From Xiphophorus maculatus (Eukaryota > Chordata > Actinopteri > Cyprinodontiformes > Poeciliidae): a stretch of DNA of 64,000 nt. Numbering within the stretch: position 1 is the stretch's first letter; each line of letters begins with the position of its first letter. Under the pieces are notes generated by a model. That model saw nothing but the letters and a program-made list of their open reading frames with translations. It did not search any database and was not told the origin of the DNA. The DNA is taken from positions 14,607,015-14,671,014 of the forward strand of contig NC_036461.1 in assembly GCF_002775205.1 (NCBI RefSeq), given 5' to 3'. A program made the translations under genes and the position numbers. Below, one piece after another: positions 37,786 through 50,100 of this stretch.

Positions 37786-37876
37786 GAATAAAACCATTTC
37801 AACGATCCACAAGGACCTGAAAGAGTTTATATATGAACTGTTGTATTATTTTCAAACTTTTTGATTTTATTATCAG

Positions 37877-37882
37877 AATAAA
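37877..37882 (+). terminator. wdr43: Poly(A) signal AATAAA for wdr43
   Basis: AATAAA about 90 bp past the wdr43 stop codon. It suggests a short 3' untranslated region. Confidence 0.55.
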
Positions 37883-37889
37883 AAATTAA

Positions 37890-40800
37890 GGGACACATTT
37901 CAGGTAGGCCTTCCCTGCCTCTCCATGTCGGCTCGGCCGCTAAGATCTCCAGCTTGTGGTTCTTCTCACCGACTGAGCAACGTTCAGTGAAACTACAACT
38001 GATGGAAATCCTCAACTGTTCTGCGCAAGCCTGCATCCCAGCTCCACATCCACCATCATAGAATAGCTCGGCTGCTGCTCAGTTCGTTTTCTGCATTCCT
38101 AAATGTGTCCTTAATAAGTAAAGTATTAGAACATTGTTTGTTCATAGTAATATTAGTCTCTCTGACTGGTTTAATTTAACTCTCTGGAGCAAACACATGC
38201 AAGCTGAGCATCGGAGTGGAGCTGGGATGGAGACTAGCCCCCGCCTGGTTGTCAAGGATACAGGAGGTGGGACTGCAAGGTGAGACCATTCAGTCCCACA
38301 CAGTGTAAATCTATATGTACAGTGAAGTGTTTGTACGAGCTCTTCCCTCTACACAAATCTTTGGAATTAAATGAACTTCTGTAAAGTCTCCTGAATGACA
38401 TCTCTTTACTGTTTTTTTTTTTTTTTTTTTTTTAAACATGTCCCGTCTTTAATCGGTTTCTCTCCACTGCCTTCATCTTCAACCCCCCAAAGCAGAGGAC
38501 CAGCTTACTGAAACAAATCAGGACTTTTGTGCCGAGTCGGGTGGATAAACGAGTTTTGACTTTACCGTCTGAGGTTGTGTGCATGTTTCAGAGGTGTTGC
38601 AGAGTGGCTGGTGAAACTGCTCGAGGTCAGAGTTCAGCAGATGACGATCCCGAAGTAGATGGTGTGTATGATGCAGTCAAGCAAAAGGACCATGAATGTC
38701 TAATAAAATAAAACTTCCTTCCTGAAATGTACTGGATTTTATCACCTTAAAAATTCTCGAACTGTCTCCAGCAATAGTGTGATAGAAACGTACAACCCCA
38801 TTTTGCTAATGTCCAGTGTTTATAAAGAGGTTTTTCTGTTTATTGTAAATTTAGTGAGCAGGTTTTGGTACATGACCTGACATACCACACTGAATTGATA
38901 AATTATATTTTTAAGTCAACATACTGAAATGTTTTGCTTTATTTTTTAGCAGCAATAACCCCCAGTCATCAGTTTCTACATTTCTATATTACCATCAGTC
39001 TTTGAAGCTCTCTTTCATTAACAACATGGCTTCAATTCATAAATTTTTTGCTGCCTACCCGTTTTTGCTTAGCTTTCTTATAGTTCCATCAACACACAAT
39101 TTGGGATCTGGGCTTCAATGAGACCTATGCAGTACCTTTATTCATTTTTTGGCCTTTTTGTTGATCTGATGCTTTGATTTGGATCATTGTAGTGTTTGGT
39201 GAGTCTTGCACATTATGTAACAAAAGTCTGAGGACATAACAAAACAGCTGGATTTATACTGTGATCAAATCACACACGGGTGAACTATGTTTGCTAGCTG
39301 GGAGACTTCTGGAGGCAATCAGCTACATGATTTTACTTGGGGACATTGGAGTAAAGGGGCAGATATGCATTTTTGTTTGTAGAAACTACTTTTTGTAGTT
39401 TCTTACCATAAAACCCAATTAAAATGCACCGAGGTTTATAGTTTTAATGTGTTAAAACAATATCGACAGTTGTGAATCCACAATTATCTTCATGCGTTCA
39501 CTGTCTTCTGGGTTTCTTTATTTTAACTTTCGATAAATTAAAAATAATTCAGAGAGGAATTTTAATGTTAGTAAAATTTGATGGAAAATGAGTACAGAAT
39601 AAAGATTAAAAAGATCCAGATTTTAAAATGTCATTAAGAAAATAAACATTTCACCAAGTTATATTTGCCATTTCCTCATCTCTTCTCCAATTCTATAGTC
39701 CATTTTAAAGTTTATGGTTTATTTAAAGGTCGTTCCTTTCATCTTTCATATTTAAGAGGCTGGGCTTAAGTAGAACTTATTTATCCGTTTCATCATTATT
39801 TGCCTTCTCAAGCACATTAAAGCCAGAGTCCACCTACAAACCCCTCACTGACCCATCTTAGACTGTCCAAGGGCAATCATTTCACCACAGCACACGACAG
39901 CCGGATTAATTTGGCGTCACGTTCACAGGCCAGTAGCTGCGGTTCCTTTGTCCTTTGGCCTCAGGGTCTCTTTAAGATAAGCAGAATCCGTCCGCTCTGT
40001 TCATTAAAGCTCCCCGGAGAGTTGTCTTCTGGCCGTGCAATTGACACCACTTCGTAAGAGAGTGGATAATCCAGAGAGGAGGCGTTGGCTCATTAGTGGA
40101 GCGTTTGAGTTAAGTTCAGCTGAGGGCGGTGAAGAGAAAACAGTCTGTCCTTTCCCCAATGATTAGTGATGGCTGGCTAGTTGGAGCCTCCAGTGCTGGT
40201 GGTTAACCATTCATGGACTAAAATGTCATTGTTCCACTGAAGCTTTAATTGTATGAATGAACACTAGGCTCTCTGCAACACTGAATAATGCATTTATGGG
40301 TGTGCTTTAAAAATGAATGGGATGCATAATTCACAAGCTACATTAGTTCAAACTTTTTAACAGTGCAGAAACACTTTGAGGCACATTGTTCCAGTGGTTC
40401 AGGCTGCAGGGAAGGTGCAGAAACAAACATCCTGATGGAGACACTGGGGAGACTTTGACTTTTTAAATGTTGAGGGTGAAAGCATTCAACTGTACCGTAA
40501 TGATGGATATCAAGTTGTTGTAACTATATATATACTGTATATATACACACATATATATGCAGTATATATATATATTCATTTTCAAAGAAAAACATCAGCT
40601 ATAACACTGAGCTAATATAAACATTTCAGAGGAAGCAGCCATTTCAGGAAGGAAATGAAAGCAAAATGAGTGCATGAATTAATGAGGTTCTTAATATCAC
40701 TGCTGCATAATTAAAGCATACGTAGATCCTATCAATGTGTGTCTCTTTATTAAATGAGACGTGGATCTTTAAGGCAGAAAGTTTCAGCCCGGGTTCTCAT
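37890..40800. other. Intergenic region right of wdr43
   Basis: No gene is recognisable. A poly(T) tract lies near 38410-38434. The segment 39830-40200 is relatively complex and CpG-containing and could be a conserved non-coding element. A TA-rich, partly palindromic microsatellite lies near 40525-40575. Confidence 0.45.
39215..39480. mobile_element. Tc1/mariner end fragment
   Basis: ACAGCTGGATTTATACTGTGATC, ACACGGGTGAACT, GAGACTTCTGGAGGCAATCAG and GGGACATTGGAGTAAAGGGG match the terminal part of the same teleost Tc1-like family seen at 19660-21060. It is short and degraded. Confidence 0.5.
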
Positions 40801-40820
40801 GTTCAGAGCTTCCTCCAAAG

Positions 40821-41043
40821 CAAGGGTCTCAAATTCCAGGCCTCGAGGGCCGGTGTCCTGCAGTTTTTAGTTGTGCCACAGGTGCAAAACACTGGAATGA
40901 AATGAGTTAATTACCTCTTCCTTGTGTAGATCAGTTCTCCAGAGCCTTAATAACCTAATTATTCTGTTCAGGTGTGGTGCAGCAGAGACACATCTAAAAG
41001 TTGCAGGACTGCGGCCCTCAAGGACTGGAGTTTGAGACCCCTG
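40821..41043. mobile_element. hAT-type MITE, copy 2 of the local family
   Basis: The best-preserved of three copies in the window. The left end is CAAGGGTCTCAAATTCCAGG and the right end is the complement of CAGGGGTCTCAAACTCCAG. Inside it has GAGACACATCTAAAAGTTGCAGGACT, nearly the same as at 4192-4411. There is no coding capacity. Confidence 0.65.
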
Positions 41044-41394
41044 CTGAAATGCCACCATGTGGTTTGAAAATGCTTTCAATTCATTTCCATATTCAGGCTG
41101 CTGAAGGCAGTGATTTTAACAGTCAGATGATTTTTAATGTTTCAAAATAATACGCAGTTGATAGATCACTTTTACTGCTCAGGACTCTCTGACCTGATAA
41201 GTGAATCTCTGCAGCTCCTCCAGAATTGCTGGATTTTATGGTCGCTTCCGTAGTCTGTTGATTTTGACGGACAGCCATGTCTTACCTGCTGATATTTCAA
41301 ACTGAGTAACACGTAGATTTAGAGGATAAAAATAATGCAACAGAACATCCTGTTAAATGTTTACTCTAAAATCCCCATAAAATCACATGATCTT

Positions 41395-41589
41395 GGGCGT
41401 GCCGTGGTGGCGGAGGGGTTAGCGCGACCCACATTCAGAGGCAATGTAGCCTCAACGTGGCTGTAGCGGGTTCGACTCCCAGACCCGACGACGTTTACCG
41501 CATGTCTTCCCCCTTTCCTGTCAGCCTACTTTGAAAAAGGGACACTAGAGCCCACAAAAAGACCCCTTGCGGGGCGATAAAAATAAAAA
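41395..41589 (+). mobile_element. tRNA-derived SINE with target-site duplication
   Basis: The head carries a box A (TGGTGGCGGAGGGGTTAGC) and a box B (GGGTTCGACTCCC), RNA polymerase III promoter elements. The body contains CGCATGTCTTCCCCCTTTCCTG and the tail is A-rich. The 15-bp direct repeat AAATCACATGATCTT flanks it (41380-41394 and 41590-41604), the signature of LINE-assisted insertion. It is younger than the SINE at 14868. Confidence 0.88.
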
Positions 41590-41604
41590 AAATCACATGA
41601 TCTT

Positions 41605-44050
41605 TATCTCCAGCGTTTATAATTGACAAATTGCAGACATTAGAGATATTCTTGCGTTACCATAAGCAACGAGTCCCAGGACCCTTATGCCTTATCCCAC
41701 AACGCCTCTATATGACACACCCTAGAAGTTGTCTTTGTAGGCCCCCATTGAATTTCTATAAGCCCTTCAGAGCCACGTCCTGTTTCAACAGAGCAGGCCA
41801 CAGGAGACAGTGGGAGCAAGCTAAAAGGAGAACATCAGTCCAGGAATAATAAACAGCCTCTTCGGAGCACTGACAAGTGGATGAAGCCAACTTGTGTCAT
41901 TCCTCATGCCCACAGAGAATTATGTGAGAAAGAGTCGTCCACCTGAGAAATTTTTCTCATCTAACGCCTGAGGGCATTTTGACAGGAGCGTCTTACATAT
42001 TTCATTAGAAGTCTGACCAGTCAGAGCTAAATTCTGGAGTCCTAAACAGAAAGGCTGACAGTGTTTACTTTCTGTCTGACATGTGGACACCTTGTTATTT
42101 ACACCACAGGTAGAGAGGGGATACAATCTTTACTCAATGTTATGTTTTGGGGTTTTTTTGTTGCCATTTTTAATGGTTTGACATTATTTCTGTTTTGCTT
42201 TCAGTCTCAAAATGTTCCGTTTCAACCTACAACATCGCGAGGGCGCAGAAATTACACTCCTACTCCAGCTGTCGCTACGCTCTTGTTCAAACTGTCATTT
42301 ACAGAAATATTATCAGGTTTCAGGTCTAAAAATGGCATCCACTGCATTCCTGAGCCATGGTTTCCAGGCTTGTTGATGCTTTACATTTGGACTTTGGCTG
42401 CTTTTATACATTTTAGTGGTTTAGATTTTAGAGTTTGTTTTCTTTATTTGTTTTGATTTACTCTGACCTGTGAATCAATGGGGTGTAAAAAAAAAGGAGA
42501 CAGCCCGTGGTTGCTTTCTTGAAGGATGTTCCTGAATCTGTCCCACTGTTATTTTGTTGACCACCTTGTCTCTCAGTTTGACAGTTTTCTTCTTGACATC
42601 AGAGTGCATCAGACCAAAGAGCATCGCCTTTTTGAGGCAAAATGGAAGGCGGCAGCACACGGCTTGCAATTCGGGCCATTGATCATGAAAGACCAAGACA
42701 AACATCATTTCAAATAGCTCGGAACAATCTTCAATTCAGTTTTCATAGCTTTATACAGATTATACCTAAAAGAAGATGGTGACTTTCTCTTTGGAAGCAA
42801 ATGACAATCACTGACAGTTGTGCATTTTTATGTCTTACACAGTTTTTCTCCTATAGTTTTATGAACTACAGGTGTCTTTGAATGGTTTGTTATAACATAA
42901 AACTTATCGTATGTAATCAGTCTACAGTTGATTAAGTAACGTTAAAAATGCTTGCAGACCATAGTTACCATTTTCATTTTAATCCTTTTTTTCCCACTTC
43001 TGCCATCAACTGAAGCATTCATAAATGCAACATCTAGTGTTTGTGTTTATTTGACATTATACTTTTTATCTTCAGTGATATAAAATTCTAACATTCAGGC
43101 CAAACTAATAGGACTTAGCTGTGGCAGTTTGCCAAGACCTGATTTGTGAAAGGGACATGAAGGCATGGAGGTCTGTGTGTCCTCCCGCAAATTCTGCAAC
43201 GTCCATCATTTGATGGATTGTTATGCTACTTCTGATCCTGTAGGTGGAGCTGTTTGCCTGCAACAGATAAGTTTAAACCAGGGAGGTTCAAATTGCAGCC
43301 TGGGGCCATTTTCAGCTCTGGGAATTTTTATTTATTTTTATTTTTTTGGCTCCAAACTGCATTTTAAGACAGCCACAAATTAGGCCCAACAGCTCAGATG
43401 GTTGACACAGACTGACATAAAAAAAAAAGAATAAAGAAAGAAATGCAAAATAATTGAAGTTTTCTTAAAATAGAAAATGTTAGGCAAAGCCCAATGAATT
43501 TGTTATTTAATTAATAAAATGAAATGGTTTTCATAGTAGATTTGACCACAAATAACCAGTGACTTTTCATCCAAAGGGACTTTGGTGCAAACAACACAAC
43601 AAGCATTTTTAAAGCAGTCTCCCATATCCCGTTCAAAAATTTACTGGGCTAGAAAAAGAGAAAAGAATTGATCTGATTTTTGTTTTTGTTTCTTTTGATA
43701 AGGCAAATATACAAAGCTATTTTTTAAAACAAATATTCCAGATGGACAATGACTTACAGATCCCTTTTCTACAAAAATCACCATAAAACATTGTGTGCTT
43801 AATGTATTCACAAATAACTGACTTTTTTTTTTTTAGTAAAAAAAAAAGAAGTGACAATTCTTGCCCATTTGGTGAGTGGACACTCACGGATTAGACAAAC
43901 GATAAAGACGTGAGATGAGTTTCTGGCTGCTACTCACCAGAAACATACCCATCATGCAACATCTACAGCAATCTTAAATGATCTTAGTTCCATCTGATTG
44001 TCTATGTGTTTATGGATAAATTGCATCACGAAGAGATAAAGACTGCTGCA
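41605..44050. other. Intergenic region left of the SLC1-like gene
   Basis: I see no exon or homology. Open frames near 42061-42456 and 42475-42717 lack codon-like composition and known domains. A hAT-like left end (GGTTCAAATTGCAGCCTGGGGCC) occurs near 43286. Confidence 0.4.
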
Positions 44051-44053
44051 GTG

Positions 44054-44059
44054 TTTAAT
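44054..44059 (-). terminator. Candidate poly(A) signal ATTAAA for the SLC1-like gene
   Basis: ATTAAA on the minus strand about 90 bp beyond the stop codon; the common variant of the canonical signal. Confidence 0.35.
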
Positions 44060-44147
44060 GGTGAATGGAATAAATGAAAATCTAAAGAAAAAAGAACCAA
44101 GCCAGTAATCAAAGTGAGCTCAAAAATTCAGTTTAACTGGTTGGAGT

Positions 44148-47100
44148 TCACGAGGCGGATGTGTAGGCGTTCCAGTGAGTTTGCACTTCTTCATACTCTT
44201 CCACAGCAGCTTGCCAGTCTTGAGCCCTAAACAAACACAACGCATGAGGAAGACGAAAACACTTTGTAATTCCAAACATGGTCTGTATTAAAACCAAGTC
44301 ATTGATGAACATCATGAGTCTGGAGTGTACAGCGTGTATGTTCATTTAACCTAGACTGAACGGTGGTATAAGTCAAAAATTGATAAATTTCTAAAAATTG
44401 TTTATTGTGTTTTTGCTTTTTTGCCACACTTAAATCATTACTAAAGCTGATTGTTTTATTTTACTACGGGAAAAAAATAGATTTTTTAAAATTCAGCCAT
44501 GTAAGAGGGTTTTTGAGCCTAACCCGTCTTTCTAAGGTCATTCCAGCACATTCCAATAGGAATGTGATCTGGTCACTCCTTATGAGTGACCATAAGGAGT
44601 GACCTTATGGTGTGCCTTGATTTACTGCCATGACGCAAAACTACAGTTCAACCTAAGGTCATGAATTGGTGGCTGGATGTTCTCCATCAGGATTTTTATC
44701 CATGAGACAGTGTTCATGGTAATTCATCCAGATCCTCAGACAACAATAGCAGCTCCGCATGATATTTGAGCCTGCTTCATGTTTTCTGACAAGCTGAATG
44801 TAAGTGGTTTCTTAGTCTGGCGGTAGCAAGCCTTCTGGGTGTGAGTAGTGAAATAGAACCCTCTTTTGGAATAAAGAGGGTTCATCAGATTTAATTAAAG
44901 ATCTAACTCAAGTTATCGTCATCTGACGGTAAAAAATTGCTTTGCAATCTAAAAAAAAAATTGGACTAAAAAGCGAAAATCTTATAATGAAATACTTTTT
45001 CACTGCATTGTGTGTGAGGAAAAATTACTTTGCTCTTCTCTGGTGAAGGCTCGCAGCGATCAGTTCGTCTGTGGACAGTTCTTGGACAAGAGCGATGCCG
45101 ATGCAGTCTCCCAAGACGTTAACAAGAGTGGCGGGGTGATCTCTGAAGAATGGCAGTCAAATGGGAGAGCCAGAATCAAGGTTAAATGACACACGAGTAG
45201 TTTTACATGAACTCATTCTGACTTGTAGCACTGTGTAAAAAGTTTTGATCCACCGGTAAACTTTAAATTAATTAACAACTTCCACAACGGCTGAGCTTTT
45301 GTTCTTTGAAGGCGGTCTTTGTCAATAATCAGATTATTATTATTATTTTATTTTTTTTTGAGGAAAAAGATAAAAAAATTTAAAGCGAGAAATAAAATGC
45401 TAATATTCCTGCCTGAACTCTTCCTTGTAAACCTTGTGTTTGTCTTAAAGTCGTGCCGAGACTTACAGAATCCACTCTACCGTCACCAGGATCCAGGCGC
45501 CACTCAGAGGCAGATCTGTGGCGTTCAGGATGAAGAGGGACGTTAAGGCTCCGCACGCCGGGACCCCTTTGCTTATAAAGCTGAACGCTGCTGCCGCGAC
45601 CCTGCACAGGGTGACAGATTCTTACACTTACACCATTTATTCAATCTCCATCCACTTAAATGCTGTTTGACAAAAAAAAAAAAAAAAAAAAGTAATGATG
45701 AATAAATCAAGACGGCAACTGACCCAATACTGAACAATAGGTTGAAGTCCAGATAGATGTTGTGCACTAGGGCGATGAAGACTGCAGCCGCAGCCTGATA
45801 CAGAGCTGTCCCGTTCATGTTTATATTGGTCCCGATGGGCAGCATAAAACGGGTGACTTTGTTGTGAATGTTGTTGTTCTTGCAGCAGTGTAAAGTGACC
45901 GGCATTGTAGCAGCACTTATCCGCACATAAAGGAAATAAGAGCAAAGGTTTTCGAGTGTGACCGCGTTCAGCTTGACAGCGATTATACGAGCAAACGGCC
46001 GCTATAAAGGCCAAAGAAGGCAGTGGACGTGGGTCACCTGGAGGAGAGGAGTAATGCAGTCCGCAGCGCAGGTAAGACCCCACGGATGACAGTGAAGGGA
46101 TTACTTTGCGCAAGCACAAGATAGATCAGAGGCAGGACAATGGCTCCGTGCAAGAAGAGCCTGAAACCCGTTGTAAAAGAAGTCAGCCAAACAATACGTG
46201 GTACATAAAATACAATGTATTGCAACATGTCCACATTTTTTTTACCAGCACAACCACAAACTTCACATTCGATCAGGACTTTACGCGACAGATATATGAA
46301 CATGAATGGAAATGGCAAATGACAGAACTGAAAGTGTCTAAAAAGGAAGTGAGAAGCCCCGCTGCTCTAGTTGTTCACTTCAACAATTAGTTTATTCGTG
46401 GTTCTTGATGAAAGTATTTCCAGGAAGGTGGTCATCAGTGCAAAGAGAGACAACCTCCATGTGATCAAGTTAGCCACAACATCTCCACATGGAGTTTGGT
46501 GGCCGTACCAAACTGTATGGCCACCAAACAGTTTGGTGTACTTGGTGTACACTGTACTGTATGGCCACCAGTACAGTGCCATACAGTTTGTTTTCAGAGT
46601 CAAAACACCAATGTTTTGTTAAATGAAGAAGCTCCGCTGATCATGATGGGTCCTCCCACACTAATATTTTCAATGTGATCTTGTCATGTCAGGCTTTCTG
46701 CCCTTTCCCATCAGGGCTGTTATGCCAAACAGAATATAGCATAAAATTTAGATAGGAGTGCAGATTTTTTTTTTCATGAAATCATGAGCTGCCTGCTTGA
46801 GTTTAAAGGGGCAGTATTATTTAAAATCGACTTTTTTGAGCTACACATCATGTTATAATGTTAATCCCTCAGCAAAAACATACCTAGAATGTTACCTTGA
46901 TTCTTTCATGCATGTTTGAAAAATCCTTTAATCTCCCATGGCAACCATTCAGCTGCACAAAAACGCCTGGATGGACCTAGCACCACCTTGCCAGCAGCAA
47001 TTAGCAAACACCTGGTGGAACCGCTCACCTCCTTAAGGTTAATAGAGGAGCGACGTTGTGATGACTTCTTGAAGGCAGAGTTTCAGAAAGAACAGGAGTT

Positions 47101-50100
47101 TTTAAAGAGACAGAGGCCCAATTGTAAGAAGTTAAATCAGGAAGTAAAATTTCTTTTAAGTTGTAATTAATATAAATTGCATTTTTATGACCACTGAAGG
47201 TAACATAGTTACTAGGTTATACTATAAAGTGGCACAATGTGCCTGGAAAATATATAATACTGCCCCTTTAAATGTGGTTTGTTCACAATTTTTTTTTCAC
47301 TTGCTCCTGTTTCCAGGCTATATCCTTGACTATAAAATCCACGTACTTGTAATGTCTTCCTTGACTATTTTTATATAATCTCAAGAAAAAACAACAACAC
47401 TTGCAACACTTGTTTATAACACTCTGTTAATTGCTCATGTGACATTGCTTTGGTCTTTAAAGAACTCTGCCAGCTGCATCTGTGTTTATAATTCTGAACA
47501 AGCGACTTCCCACACTCAAACTTTTTATGAATTAGAACTCTCTTTGTCAGGATGGATAAAAATTAAATTGAAAAACTAACAAGCAACTTACCCAGCAAGA
47601 ACCATGCCAACAAATTTCACCAGATGAAGGCCTATATCAAAGTCATTAATGTTGGTAACCTGATATATTGACATGAACAGGACTCCCACTGGTAGGTAAC
47701 TGTAGCCGGAAAAATTACAATTCAAATTCTACTGTGAGAAAACAAATGACAGATGCTGAACAGTTTTACGCACTCGCTGGTTACAGAGTTCATTCTTACC
47801 TGCGAATCAAGTGGAAGAAATCGTCAGTTATCTGACTGATGGTGCAAATCAGCCGCACTATGACCCGCGACTCTTCCATTTCGTTAAACGCCAGTCCAGA
47901 CATAAAAGAAATGAACAAGAGGCCGAGAATGTCCACTCCGTATTGGTAGGTACCGTCATAATTTATGCCAGTCTTGTTCTGAAGATTTGGAAGGACCCAT
48001 GTCAAAGCTGAGGTTGACCTTCATCGGTTGTCACAGCTGATATATGCTGAAATCATTCTAGACCAGAGTGGTTACCTCGGTGATGCCAGCGTTTGTGGCG
48101 ACTCCAGCAACGGAATATTCCTTCTTGTCCAGACGGTACTAAAAAGAAGGGAAATAGCTAATGTAAAACACAACATTGAATCAAAACTATGAAACTAAGT
48201 CTGAAACAAGCCGTACGTGTTTGACAAAGGACCGCATCATACTGTCTGGAAAGATGTTCCTGTAGAGACAGACAAAACATTTAACTGAGGAGAAAAAGAG
48301 GCTTGCAGGAACCTACAGAATAAACAGCCTGCAAATGTCCTCCCACCTGTACAAAACCAGGAAGGTATCGATCGAGAAGAAGTTCTGGTCTTCCGGATCG
48401 GGGTATTTGAATCCTGACCGCAGCACCCATATCAGAGTCAGTCCTGCAACATACATGCATGATAACGCCGAGTGCTGTAAGCAGTATGATCATTTTTTTA
48501 ACCAGAGCTATTGAATTGTTGCCACTAAAAATCTATTTTATTTTAATGAGACTATTATTGTTTGGATTGTTTATCAATTTGAAAAGAAATAACAACGAAG
48601 TGCAAACAGTTTTAGACAAGATGCTGCCAAAACTTGGGCCTCCATTTAAAACTGTTTCTTTGTTGAATACGCACACTGCCTTGCAAAAGTCTTCATACAT
48701 GCTGACCATTTTCAGAATTTGTCCCATTACAAGCACGTGTTTTATTAAAATGTAATATCTTATTACACACTGTTATTAAGACAGAGTGTACTAATGACAT
48801 TTTTTCCTGTGATGGAGTTGTGTAACGCTCCTCTACCAAGAGCCTCTTAGCTACGCCTCTGGTTAATGATCTAACTGTCTAACCTGAATTTATTTGAAGG
48901 TATCAGAGCAAAGACTCTGAATATGAATTCAGGCCACACTTTAGAGATTTGTTTTACATAAAATGGATTAATACAAAAAATGACAAAGTGAAAAGCTACA
49001 AGAGGTGTGATTGTTCCGGCAAGGCTACAGAATCAAAAATTTAATCAGAATTAAAAGAAAATAAACCTCAAATGAGATTGATTCCAGTAGTGGTCAATAA
49101 TTCAGTTTTTGCACCATTTTTTAAAAGAAAATTTCTCTCACCGATGACCACAGCGATCAGAGTTGTTGAGAGGAAATAAAGTCCTGTATACAAGGCAATT
49201 GTCTTGGAGGGCGCGGTCTTGAAAGTGCGAATTCCTGTAAGAAACAAACAGAGCTGAACATCGTCTGTTGCTCCAGATCCATTTAAAGTTTACATTGACT
49301 TGACAATATATATCTGTTTCTTCAAGTTGACAGTAGAGCTGCTACATTTCATTCAGAAAAGTATAGTCATCCTTAGCCCTATCTTTTTTTTTTTACTTGA
49401 TACTCCTTATACATAATTTTATTATCTGTTGGTAGATCCCTGCATCATTCAGACACCAACCTGTAATTGAATAAAAGTGGATCTAAATCTAAATCTGCCA
49501 AGGGCATGAATAATTTTGGGAAAAACATAGTTGTTACTTTACTGTTAACATTTAGATTTGCATTCTACTTCATGTTACCCATTTTTACAAATCCTTTTTT
49601 TTTTTTTTTGGTCTTTTTTGTAGTTTTCACAAAGGCCATAGTATGAGAATTTCCTAGTTATATTCTTGCTGGTACATTTGACAACAAGCTTGATTAAATT
49701 TTTGAAAAGAAAAACAAAGGCAAAAAAAAAACCACATTTCAACTACAAATTACATTTGGTAATGAAGTACACTTTAACAAATAGGCGCAGTCAGTTCAAA
49801 TTAAAGCTGGATAAATGCTCTCAATGTACTCAATTTGTAGGATGGAGTTGAAGTTGTCTTGCGTTACACATATTTGACATGTAATATTTCTAAACTGCCA
49901 TTATTGTGTGTTTATCTACTTGTATTTCTGCTTTCTGTTAATCCATTAAAATTTACAAACACTATTTTGAGGCCAGTCACAGTTGTACACCCTAGTTGTT
50001 TATTTGATTCATATGGAGACTATTGTTTCATTTATTCATTAACCCCATGTCTCACATTAAAGTCATAAAACAAGTCATATATATATATTTTTAGCTTAGT

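Noticed and set aside
38529-38711. 60-residue open frame followed by AATAAA
   Set aside because: No homology is recognised and the composition is not convincing; it could be part of an unannotated non-coding transcript, but nothing supports it.
42061-42456. 131-residue open frame
   Set aside because: No homology, no splice context, and it is hydrophobic by T-rich composition only.
46916-47170. 84-residue open frame
   Set aside because: It lies wholly inside a TTAA-flanked MITE and has no transposase or host-gene features.
47979-48005. Extension of SLC1-like exon 7 to include TWVLPNLQ
   Set aside because: It is out of phase with the preceding donor at 48076, whereas the acceptor ending at 47979 joins in phase 0.
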